From an uncultured Ruminococcus sp. (GTDB lineage: Bacteria; Bacillota; Clostridia; Oscillospirales; Ruminococcaceae): 22,000 bases of DNA. The notes under the pieces were generated by a model that worked only from the letters and a program-made list of their open reading frames with translations, ran no database searches and was not told the DNA's origin. A program made the translations under genes and the position numbers. Location of the stretch: assembly GCA_905199285.1 (NCBI GenBank), contig CAJKFZ010000015.1, forward strand, positions 1-22,000. The letters run 5' to 3'. Of this stretch, positions 9,401-15,064 are shown piece after piece; position 1 is the stretch's first letter, and every line of letters starts with the position of its first letter.

Positions 9401-12374
9401 ATCAAGCACAAAATTAAGCGCTATTGATTGGAGCTGGGGCGGCAGTGGTTTCGGCTGGGGCGGTTATCACTGGAATAACGTAGACATGGGTGCAAGCCTT
9501 GTAAACGCTGCATATCTTGGCGGAAGCTGGGACAAAGTAACAAGTTTTGTGAATAGCGAATGTACAGGTTCTGGTTATAAAGACACAAATGCATGGGGAC
9601 AAACGAGATATAACTGCGGTTATCAAACAATCGCTCTTGCAGCAGCTAATCATTCAGAATCCGGAGTTAATACGGATAATGTTAAATCATGGTGTAAATC
9701 ACAGATGAATTACATTCTCGGAGACTGCTGCGGAACGGCTCTTGTAACTAATTTCTCTGAAAACTCAACTCAGAAACCTCATTTCAGAGCCGGATGCGGA
9801 ACACGTTTTGATATGACGCAAAAGGATGATCCTAATATCATCAATGGTTATGATAACGATGTATTCCGCTTGATAGGCGGTCTGGTAGGAGGTCCTCAGT
9901 ATGCTGGAAGTTCATACACTGACAGTCGTTCTGATTACCAGACAAACGAAGTAGCCAGCGATTACAATGCAAATCTTGTCGGCGCAACAGCCGGACTTTA
10001 CCACTTCTACAAAACTGGTTACACATACGAAATTCCAGGCGTTAAAAATACCTATAATGGTAAACCTAATCCAAATGCAGCTCAGCCGCAGCTTCAGAGC
10101 TTTAATGAACTTCCTACACTTTTAATGGCTAAGGTTAAGGAGGTTAGAGCGGCAGAAAAAATGACAGAAACAATACCAAATTTAGAGTTTGGTAAAACAT
10201 ATGAGGTAAATTTACAAAATGTTGTAGGAATACAGTTTGAAGTCACTTCTACCAGTGTAATTAATTTTGGAGCAAAGGTAATTTTTAACGGCAATAATCA
10301 GATTTTTGAGGGCAACATTGGCTATGCCAATAACACAACTTATTATTATGACAAAAATCTTGATTCACCTGTTGATGTAAATACTGTATCAGTTATTAAA
10401 AATTGGACTAATAATGATGATATAAGCATTAACCTCCATATTTTTTATGAAGCAAATAATCGATTTACTATTACTCCATCGTCCGCAACTCTTCTTGTAG
10501 GAGACAGTATTGACCTCTCTGCTTCAGAAAACAGTGGAACTATTGATTGGAGTTCCAGCAATACAAATGTTGCAACGGTTGATTCAAATGGTAAAGTTAC
10601 AGCAGTTGGCACTGGAAATGCCACAATAACCGGAACAGACACTGAAGGAAAAGAAGGTTCCTGCACAATCACAGTTGAGAATTTAAATATTACAGAATCT
10701 TCTGTAGATATTCCTATCGGTGAATCTGTAACGCTTCATGCAAACGCTAAAGCAGATTGGTCTGCTTCTGATACTGCAAAGGTTAAGCTTACTCCAAGCG
10801 AAGACGGCACAAGCTGCGTAGTTGAAGCATTAAGCGGAGCAAACAGTTCTGTTACGATCACCGCAAGCCGAAATGGAAGTACCGATACTGCTACGGTTAA
10901 TATCAAGCCAAAAAATCAGTGGTATACTTTAACAGGATTTTCAGTTAGTGGCGATAGTGGACAAAACAAAAATTATGTAGGCAATTGGGAAAATGTTACA
11001 AAAATAGAATTCATTGATAAAAATGGTAACAGCCTTGCAAATGGAGGAAATGTTTGTGACAGTAGCTTTGGATGTTCCTTTAATTATATTGCTAATGGTG
11101 AAACGAAAGAAAATTACGGTTGGATTGAAAATGATAACTTAAAAACTCTTTTACGTAATCTTTCAAACACTGAATTCTCCGAACCAGTAACTATTACCGA
11201 AATAAACTTTAATGGAATTAAAACATGGTATAACGAATTTAATATCAAAGAAATCCGATTGCATTACGCTGATGTGCAGACATATACCATAACATCTGAC
11301 AAAACCGAACTTCTTCCCGGTGAAACAGCAATACTCACTGTAACAGACGCAGATGGAAACACTGTCACCAACATCAATAATTGGACAATTCCAGATGGAT
11401 ACGGTTTAATCTCTAATAATAATGATGGCACTTACACCTACACAGCCGGAGGTCATTTCGGTGACGTAACACTCACTGGAGAAGCAAACAATATTAAAGG
11501 TAAAATTACCCTCACAACAAAATCAATCACAGCAGTAAACTCGCCTATCAGACTTCGTATTAACGATACTTCACAAATTCAGTTAAGCGATAATACAGGA
11601 ACGATAACTTATCGCAATGAAAATGACAGTATTGCATCAATCGACGGAAATGGTAATGTAATTGCAAAAACTGCTGGAGAAACAACATTCACGATAATTT
11701 GCAACGGTGTTGAAACAGACTGCACAGGACAGATAATAGTCGTTGATCAATTAATTATCAGCGGTGACAACGTTATGAACATCGGTGATGAAATTCAGCT
11801 TACAGTAAGCGGAAATGTTGGAAATGTAACATGGTCATCAAGTGATGAAAACGTTGCAGAGGTTGACGCAAATGGCAAGGTAACATCTAAAAACTACGGC
11901 TCGGTTACAATTACGGCAACCGATTCTGACGGTTCTTCTACTGAATTTACTATCAACGTTCAGGCAATAGGAAAACGACCTGATATTCCGGAAAACGCTG
12001 AACTTGTTGGTGTTTATACTATCTATGGAAACCAAAATTGGTCATTGGAAGTTAGTGATCTTCCGCTTACAGATGAAAATGGCAAACCGTATTACTACTA
12101 TATTGCTGAATGTGACGCATCCGGAACAACGGTAACGGAAATCAAAGGCAACGGAGTAAAGTATCTGCCAAGCGAATATGACAACGGAAAACAGCTAATA
12201 GACGGCGAATCAACCCAGCTTTCAGTAAAAAACACTAAAGGCGAAGAAACTCAAGGCGAAATGCCCTCTGCCGGCGGAGAGGGAACAACAATTTACTATG
12301 TAACGGGCATAATAATAAGCTCGGCCGCCGCTTACTATCTTATCAGACGACGCAGAAAAAGTGTCGCAAAATAA
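3486..12374 (+). CDS. giant sortase-anchored adhesin with nested GH9 glycoside hydrolase
   Basis: This 2,962-aa surface protein is not a family I know in this form. It starts at TTG 3486: AAGGAGGG (3469-3476) lies 9 bases upstream, while in-frame ATG 3477 directly abuts that site. Domains (residues from TTG): an export signal ending SLIMPAISMT (1-48); a choice-of-anchor-A-like adhesive domain (about 125-498); a SpaA-like domain (510-620); a Thr/Ser linker (730-750); a beta-sandwich plus two Ig-like domains (755-1020); two SpaA-like domains (1080-1300); a beta-sandwich (1355-1455); Cna-B domains (1457-1570 and 1572-1668); the first strands of a third Cna-B (1670-1701); GH9 (1713-2185); beta-sandwich, Big_2 and Ig-like domains (2225-2830); the rest of the third Cna-B (2839-2918); and sorting signal MPSAGGEGT, membrane helix and RRRR (2926-2962). 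Isopeptide candidates in the split domain are Lys1675/1676, Glu2875 and Asn2916. It is probably the pilus tip subunit. No dockerin or cohesin is visible. Confidence 0.9.
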   Translation: MKGFQSLIRKYLKDHEKRKKYLAVIMSLSTIVTFAVPMSLIMPAISMTDKNDTNGESPPVSLLANDEQGNGQKLTNAAGADGNIVDGITYSPSEMSLKTLLIGEGTGVAWADGCSTVDEIMNAAMDEYFLGIANDFCAFIEGDFTATEADAEGRVAIGGDLTFTKDWNYQVGSGDYASMTHLSSTDNYAEIANFASVIVGGKMVRINTLSTGYGHNRNGTDDEKYDDANDSSHKYHTTNAGNKYSYTVYYLPEEGLFKRFIIGNIDDSHHITYVGSTSEDLPYSDLHSHDYPGGCGDNCPHNYLDNINELAQMYQYDGTKAIISQAFVQIRERSSILSQKKGIAADGSQWGDIHLTGPGTDSKAKTVYFDLGDSWKDYRNIFFDDIPEGANIVINCGDSNVVIAGDGNNSNVHTFINGTEISNTGNVHSNNHPDSQRILYNFYAATKVSVNGNFNGTILAPNADVTSMEEKSPGHLSGALIAKSFKGGLEFGYRPYRGGADILGAVSGYTIPVDKFSSIKDDEGNSVFLPGATLALIDTNNTPDNEQDDSLVSAWNSGSETKYASIPTAVDFSGDTDYTPLMENGTYTISKTYVLEEQSAPEGYLKEDKQYSIKVEETIYSDYLLPKDGSGTFPQKVDVKVRMTESPEKPDGLNETLEFTIKDAYGDKGIEQRRIYIPNDVSPTDVFHIDIDSSQTKQNITKVGKYSGFDSLTNGNDETNVMGAPKQTTAVTASSTTTSTTTAAAETRERDYTITTNIPLETEYELSPDVDGTVTKFEFTINPNEGHNYNAEVTFQYWINDQWEYHSPNLHIEDGSVTVTLTQPAKVSKIKFQCYGNSDNTCTISDFKIFYTSDNSFTVELDNPNLIEGDSTSLKIDEKALGDIKWDLSNADGCTITGDKENGYTLKTTKSGNFTIKGEDENTENGKYSTGRICNFTVHVEPFKVTPNQTSISSGETVTLTANKPAEWSKHNENVTITQSDDNIECTVTVNEGAAGSAKITAMYKAEDGTEYTDTVDITIPEPVILYKKVNKADGDTAIDGIDTKKASPFNDVEKKYYYSPESIMIMPLPKNNLDFVNKPGLLFKKIDDAGEAVTGADIQLWQGETQITDETIWKWDAAPETGSDSFLIDVSQLIVGETYTFKENGSPSTYEKAEDIHFKVIDATHIEYWKDGDSEPYLVLDLTQEQTIEMVDNRVLGVKLTLRKVDSENKSLELEGAKFSLYSADGTLICSDLDGNGNIFDNEVFKKLDNNYTKNGYLFPGVYYLTEDTIPDHPEKDKGETYKNPGKIYFTVNSDYSITSGRTTSVSIDVKDVNGGCQYFVYIGENKDQQLNKKDGVSINNVKSFIVKADPEPLLYLTVDGDDLTVNGSEIRQADGSYQKTFDNPVSLTKFEIQKNNGWGNIDPSYVEVVTADGTKYIFDKNASGGNSAMSDENPMLTVNGSTFEIGNEKEQDEKDITVTKKWLNDEGFESLRPGSITVKLYRSETELTDPKTQLTEAMAYKKDGSDVTAVLNESNNWTATWSGLESKYLKDGIKHPYNYYIKEIEVPDGYDDSYSVDPDGTLITANTLKTISLNIEKIWSNPSNSNVAVPNSLTVKLQMKNGDNWVDVRNITLTSANDWKAAADNLPAGKTYRITEPNVPNGWKIKTDSNESSVDGSTLSITNEPKLSNLITKKLWDDENSTGKRPGSIMVALYRSTNQSSTNPSGLKPSPTGALWPEQTADEVKEDYARLLQYSLYFYDGIMCGDQVDETSNYYWRGDCHTDDEIPGGFHDAGDHVMFGLPAGFSASNLGWSLYEFRDDYDELGQTAHTKLITDYYAEFFSKCIRDNNGTTEILVQKGHGNTDHAYWGIPELQDSRESEMYWRSDAGADIAAEYAASLALSYLNFHTTDEAKYSKYLEKAKELYAFSERVNTPLNEWGVNKDETQMNAEYPGFYDSREANDDMAWAAAWIALASKEAGNDEAFNTYKSKSSTKLSAIDWSWGGSGFGWGGYHWNNVDMGASLVNAAYLGGSWDKVTSFVNSECTGSGYKDTNAWGQTRYNCGYQTIALAAANHSESGVNTDNVKSWCKSQMNYILGDCCGTALVTNFSENSTQKPHFRAGCGTRFDMTQKDDPNIINGYDNDVFRLIGGLVGGPQYAGSSYTDSRSDYQTNEVASDYNANLVGATAGLYHFYKTGYTYEIPGVKNTYNGKPNPNAAQPQLQSFNELPTLLMAKVKEVRAAEKMTETIPNLEFGKTYEVNLQNVVGIQFEVTSTSVINFGAKVIFNGNNQIFEGNIGYANNTTYYYDKNLDSPVDVNTVSVIKNWTNNDDISINLHIFYEANNRFTITPSSATLLVGDSIDLSASENSGTIDWSSSNTNVATVDSNGKVTAVGTGNATITGTDTEGKEGSCTITVENLNITESSVDIPIGESVTLHANAKADWSASDTAKVKLTPSEDGTSCVVEALSGANSSVTITASRNGSTDTATVNIKPKNQWYTLTGFSVSGDSGQNKNYVGNWENVTKIEFIDKNGNSLANGGNVCDSSFGCSFNYIANGETKENYGWIENDNLKTLLRNLSNTEFSEPVTITEINFNGIKTWYNEFNIKEIRLHYADVQTYTITSDKTELLPGETAILTVTDADGNTVTNINNWTIPDGYGLISNNNDGTYTYTAGGHFGDVTLTGEANNIKGKITLTTKSITAVNSPIRLRINDTSQIQLSDNTGTITYRNENDSIASIDGNGNVIAKTAGETTFTIICNGVETDCTGQIIVVDQLIISGDNVMNIGDEIQLTVSGNVGNVTWSSSDENVAEVDANGKVTSKNYGSVTITATDSDGSSTEFTINVQAIGKRPDIPENAELVGVYTIYGNQNWSLEVSDLPLTDENGKPYYYYIAECDASGTTVTEIKGNGVKYLPSEYDNGKQLIDGESTQLSVKNTKGEETQGEMPSAGGEGTTIYYVTGIIISSAAAYYLIRRRRKSVAK
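5740..6545 (+). repeat. protein-level cassette A: beta-sandwich plus two Ig-like domains
   Basis: A beta-sandwich (VTKFEFTINPNEGHNYNAEV... ending FKIFYTSDN) is followed by Ig-like domains with FTVELDNPNLIEGDS and TSISSGETVTLTANKPAEWS. The same order and the same joint motifs recur in cassettes B and C after GH9. The fold assignment (CBM- or discoidin-like) is by pattern only. The ligand is unknown. Confidence 0.6.
8490..8588 (+). other. first part of the split third Cna-B domain
   Basis: LITKKLWDDENSTGKRPGS continues into IMVALYRSTNQ and matches the first strands of the two intact Cna-B domains upstream (DITVTKKW... and LNIEKIW...). It carries the strand-A Lys. The domain stops after LYRSTNQ, where a Cna-B should continue with a polar turn and an NNW strand. 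A short Ser/Pro linker and GH9 follow instead. Confidence 0.75.
8620..10040 (+). other. GH9 glycoside hydrolase catalytic module inside the giant adhesin
   Basis: This module covers residues about 1713-2185 of the giant protein, near the full length of a GH9 (alpha/alpha)6-barrel. Visible GH9 features in order are LLQYSLYFYDG, WRGDC, GGFHDAGDHVMFGLPAGFSA with the Asp pair D1774/D1777 (base and water-holding residues in the family), WGIPE, NYILGD, KPHFRAG with His2099 (usually HHR in the family), and TNEVASDYNANLVGA with Glu2155, the general-acid position. All catalytic residues are present, so activity on beta-1,4-glucan (cellulose, barley beta-glucan or xyloglucan-type substrates) is expected. 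The precise substrate cannot be told from sequence. The module contains nine Cys, including a CC pair where most GH9 enzymes have NP after NYxLG. Confidence 0.92.
10150..10917 (+). repeat. protein-level cassette B: beta-sandwich plus Big_2 and Ig-like domains
   Basis: A beta-sandwich (YEVNLQNVVGIQFEVTSTS... ending LHIFYEANN) directly follows GH9. Next come a clear Big_2 domain (FTITPSSATLLVGDS, IDWSSSNTNVATVDSNGKVT, GNATITGT) and an Ig-like domain with VDIPIGESVTLHANAKADWS, which closely parallels the second Ig-like domain of cassette A. It probably serves carbohydrate binding and spacing for GH9. Confidence 0.65.
10918..11970 (+). repeat. protein-level cassette C: beta-sandwich plus Ig-like and two Big_2 domains
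   Basis: A third beta-sandwich (WYTLTGFSVSG... VTKIEFIDKNG... ending IRLHYADVQ) is followed by an Ig-like domain (YTITSDKTELLPGETAILTV) and two Big_2 domains. The last is a textbook copy (IISGDNVMNIGDEIQLTVSG, VTWSSSDENVAEVDANGKVT). The cassette ends just where the split Cna-B resumes. Confidence 0.6.
12000..12242 (+). other. second part of the split third Cna-B domain
   Basis: ELVGVYTIYGNQNWSLEVSD, then LPLTDENGKPYYYYIAE and LSVKNTK, supply what the first part lacks: the NNW-type strand, the L.DENGK.YYY.I.E box with the isopeptide-catalysing Glu (2875) and the final strand with Asn (2916). Nothing in the preceding Big_2 repeats provides the missing first strands. The sorting signal follows within 10 residues. 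Confidence 0.75.
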
Positions 12375-12384
12375 TCAAACGTCA

Positions 12385-12426
12385 GCGAAGGCTGCATCAT
12401 CTCACGAAAAACGATTCAGCCTTCGC
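12385..12426 (+). promoter_or_regulatory. hairpin between the giant adhesin and the major pilin
   Basis: GCGAAGGCTG (12385-12394) pairs perfectly with CAGCCTTCGC (12417-12426) around a 22-base loop. It begins 10 bases after the giant gene's stop. No T-run follows directly, only mixed ATTTTATTTAAATTTTATTTTT further on. It is therefore more likely a partial terminator or an mRNA processing or stability element than a full terminator. Confidence 0.6.
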
Positions 12427-12475
12427 ATCCACCAGAATCTATTTTATTTAAATTTTATTTTTAAGGAGAATAATT

Positions 12476-14092
12476 ATGAAAAACTTTAAGAAATTTACAG
12501 CAGCTATCGCCGCAACTTTAATGGCAGCTTCACTCTCAATCCCTATGGCAACTTCTTTCACAGCTTCGGCTGCTGCTGATGTTACAATCACAAAGGTTGG
12601 TGAAGGAACACACGCTTATACAGCTTATACGATTTTTACAGGTACTGTTACTAAAGATGACGAAAGCGGTGCATTAACCCTTGAATCACCAACATGGGCA
12701 AATCAAGATAAAGCAGCAGACTTACTTGCAGCTTTAAAGGATGATGCTACTATCGGCAGTGTATTTACAGATTGTACAACAGACGCAGCATCAGTTGCAA
12801 AGGCAATGGGTTCAATTAACTCTAATACTCCTCAGGCAGCCGCTCTTGCTAAAGTAATAGCAAATAATAAAACCTTAGTTGGAACTGCCGTAACATCAAC
12901 AGATAATGTCCTCTCATTGGATAACGGATATTATGTAATTATTGATGAGCTTGCAGAAGGTAGTTCCAATGTAAATACTGCTGTATCCGCTTACATTCTT
13001 CAGGTTGTTGGAAATGATCCGATCACACTTACTGCTAAAGCAGAAAAACCCACAGTTGATAAGCAGGTCTATGACAATGATGACAGTGCAGCAGAAGGAG
13101 ATAATAATGGCTGGGGCGAATCCGCTGACCATGCTATCAATGAATCATTCCAGTTCAAACTGACAGCAACTATTCCAGCTGATGCAGATTTCGCAGCTTA
13201 TGAGACATATAAAGTTGTATTTAACGATGAAATGTCAGCTGGAGTTACATTTGAATCAATTGAATCCGTAAAAGTCGCTGGCAACGATACTGATATTAAA
13301 GACAATACTGATGTAACATCCACTGCAACTGCAGGTCAGAAAGGCGGAAAATGGACTCTTACAATTAATGATATATTGCAGTATGATAACGACCTTACTG
13401 ACGGTGCAACAATTGAGGTTATTTACAACGCTCACCTTAATCCAGATGCTATAATCAGCACTGAAAGCGGCGAAGGTGTTAATACCAATAATAACAAAGT
13501 TAGCTTGTCTTACTCCAACAATCCTAATGCAACAGGCGAGAACGAAACTCTTGGTACAACCACAGAGGACTACGTTTGGGTATTCACATATGATGTTGAA
13601 AATACTAAGTATAAAAACAGCGTAGCTGATGGAAATGAATTAGCAAACGCAGGATTCAGACTTTACGATTCTACAGGTGCAACTGAAATAGAATTGATTT
13701 ATGACGAAGCTAAGTCAGCATATCGTCCAATTGGTGAAGGCGAGACAGGCGTTGAAATGAAATCTGCTGCTAAGGGTGTATTCAATATCATTGGTCTTGA
13801 TGCAGGTACATATACTTTGAAAGAAACAACAACACCTGACGGTTACAACACATGCGAAGATATTAATATCACAATCGCAGCAACTCATAAAGAAAATGCA
13901 AATGCAACTTCTGCTGACCTTACACTTACAGAAACAAATGGAGACAATGACATTGTAAATAAATCCGGTTCTGAGCTTCCATCAACCGGTGGTATCGGTA
14001 CAACTCTCTTCTACCTCGGCGGTGGCTGTATGGTAGCAGTAGCAGGAATCTTCCTTATCACAAAGAAGAGAATGAGCAAAAACGCAGAATAA
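12476..14092 (+). CDS. major pilin, LPSTG type with fimbrial isopeptide domains
   Basis: This 538-aa secreted precursor is the probable shaft subunit of the pilus. A signal peptide ends near TASAAADV (about residue 33). An N-terminal domain (YTAYTIFTGTV...) resembles the first domain of SpaA/BcpA/FctA pilins. An RrgB-D2-like domain begins at KPTVDKQV (about 191) with Lys196 as a probable isopeptide residue. A C-terminal Cna-B-like domain carries the E-box TYTLKETTTPDGYN (about 443-456). LPSTG (501-505), a membrane helix and a KKRMSK tail complete the sorting signal. No YPKN motif is seen. Lys188 or Lys191, just ahead of the D2-like domain, are candidates for the inter-subunit bond. AAGGAG (12463-12468) sets the start at ATG 12476. 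Hairpins flank the gene on both sides, which may raise its mRNA level above its neighbours, as needed for a shaft protein. Confidence 0.9.
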   Translation: MKNFKKFTAAIAATLMAASLSIPMATSFTASAAADVTITKVGEGTHAYTAYTIFTGTVTKDDESGALTLESPTWANQDKAADLLAALKDDATIGSVFTDCTTDAASVAKAMGSINSNTPQAAALAKVIANNKTLVGTAVTSTDNVLSLDNGYYVIIDELAEGSSNVNTAVSAYILQVVGNDPITLTAKAEKPTVDKQVYDNDDSAAEGDNNGWGESADHAINESFQFKLTATIPADADFAAYETYKVVFNDEMSAGVTFESIESVKVAGNDTDIKDNTDVTSTATAGQKGGKWTLTINDILQYDNDLTDGATIEVIYNAHLNPDAIISTESGEGVNTNNNKVSLSYSNNPNATGENETLGTTTEDYVWVFTYDVENTKYKNSVADGNELANAGFRLYDSTGATEIELIYDEAKSAYRPIGEGETGVEMKSAAKGVFNIIGLDAGTYTLKETTTPDGYNTCEDINITIAATHKENANATSADLTLTETNGDNDIVNKSGSELPSTGGIGTTLFYLGGGCMVAVAGIFLITKKRMSKNAE

Positions 14093-14134
14093 TCAATAAT
14101 TATTAAGACTATAAATCAATTTTTTAACCTTATT

Positions 14135-14162
14135 CCTGTCGGCGGAGCGATCTGCCGACAGG
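14135..14162 (+). promoter_or_regulatory. strong GNRA-capped hairpin between pilin and sortase genes
   Basis: CCTGTCGGCGGA (14135-14146) pairs with TCTGCCGACAGG (14151-14162) over 12 bp with one G-U pair, closing a GCGA tetraloop of the stable GNRA class. No T-run follows, and the sortase ribosome site lies 6 bases on. It may protect the 3' end of pilin mRNA or lower translation of the sortase. Confidence 0.65.
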
Positions 14163-14178
14163 CATCAGGGAGGGCTTC

Positions 14179-15063
14179 ATGAGAAAAAAATCAGGCAAAA
14201 TTTCAACGATTATTTTAATCATAATATTACTCGTGGGGCTCTCCGTGATGCTGTATCCGATCATAAGCAACTGGTGGAATCAAAGAGTTCAAAGTCAGGT
14301 AATTTCAAACTATAACCAGACCGTTGCACATTTGGACAGAGATGAAACCGAAAGGCTTTTAGCCGAGGCTCACGAATATAACAAACAGCTCGCCGGAATA
14401 TATGCTCCTTTCATAAACTACGAACAGGTTTCCGGCTATGAGGATATACTTAATATATCCCATACGGGAATAATGGGATATATAACGATTCCCGTTATCC
14501 ATGCTGAATTTCCGATCTATCACGGAACAAGCGAAGAGGTTCTCAACGTTGCCGCAGGACATCTTCAAGGTTCATCTATTCCCGTAGGCGGCAAAAATAC
14601 CCACGCTGTTATTTCAGCTCACAGAGGACTCCCCTCTGCCAAGCTTTTTACCGACCTTGATAAAATGGTTGTCGGCGATACCTTCACTATAACTATTCTT
14701 GACGAGGTTCTGACATACGAGGTTGAAGAAATTCTTATCGTCAAGCCAGAAGACGTTGATAAACTTGCAATTATTCCGAATAAAGATTATGTAACGCTAA
14801 TGACCTGCACTCCTTATGGAGTAAACACACATCGTCTGCTTCTGCGTTCACATAGAATAGAAACGGTTTATGATGAAACCGAAGTTAAGATCAAGGTGAA
14901 TCCTGATGCAACACAGGTTGATCCGATGCTTGTCGTTCCAATTATTTTCACGGTATTTGTTATCATATTAATTTTCTTCTGGATTTTCGGCAGTAAAAAG
15001 AAAAAGAGCAAAAAATTGGATTACAAGTCTATTAAAATAAATAATGAAAAGGATGGTGACTGA
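14179..15063 (+). CDS. srtC: class C (pilus-polymerising) sortase
   Basis: This membrane transpeptidase cleaves pilin sorting motifs and joins subunits through a Lys side chain. It is 294 aa, with an N-terminal membrane helix (about 9-28), a catalytic core (about 95-230) and a second C-terminal membrane helix (about 252-275) with a KKKKSKK tail, the two-helix layout of class C. The triad is His148 (ISAHRGLPSAKLF), Cys210 (TLMTCTPYGVNTHRLLLRS) and Arg219. GYITIPVIHAEFPIYHGTSE is a typical class C core start. The DPW/DPF lid motif seen in many pilin sortases is not found; the segment before the core reads NYEQVSGYEDILNISHTGIM. GGGAGGG at 14168-14174 lies close to ATG 14179. Its partner substrate is most likely the LPSTG pilin just upstream. 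Confidence 0.93.
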   Translation: MRKKSGKISTIILIIILLVGLSVMLYPIISNWWNQRVQSQVISNYNQTVAHLDRDETERLLAEAHEYNKQLAGIYAPFINYEQVSGYEDILNISHTGIMGYITIPVIHAEFPIYHGTSEEVLNVAAGHLQGSSIPVGGKNTHAVISAHRGLPSAKLFTDLDKMVVGDTFTITILDEVLTYEVEEILIVKPEDVDKLAIIPNKDYVTLMTCTPYGVNTHRLLLRSHRIETVYDETEVKIKVNPDATQVDPMLVVPIIFTVFVIILIFFWIFGSKKKKSKKLDYKSIKINNEKDGD

Positions 15064-15064
15064 T

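Noticed and set aside
10040..10150. Possible dockerin or cohesin after GH9
   Set aside because: No duplicated calcium-loop motif (DxNxDGxxxxxD) is present. The stretch is a Pro/Asn/Gln linker leading into the beta-sandwich.
12385..12426. Full Rho-independent terminator between the giant gene and the pilin gene
   Set aside because: The stem is good, but the loop is long and no T-run follows directly. No separate promoter for the pilin was found, so read-through is more likely.
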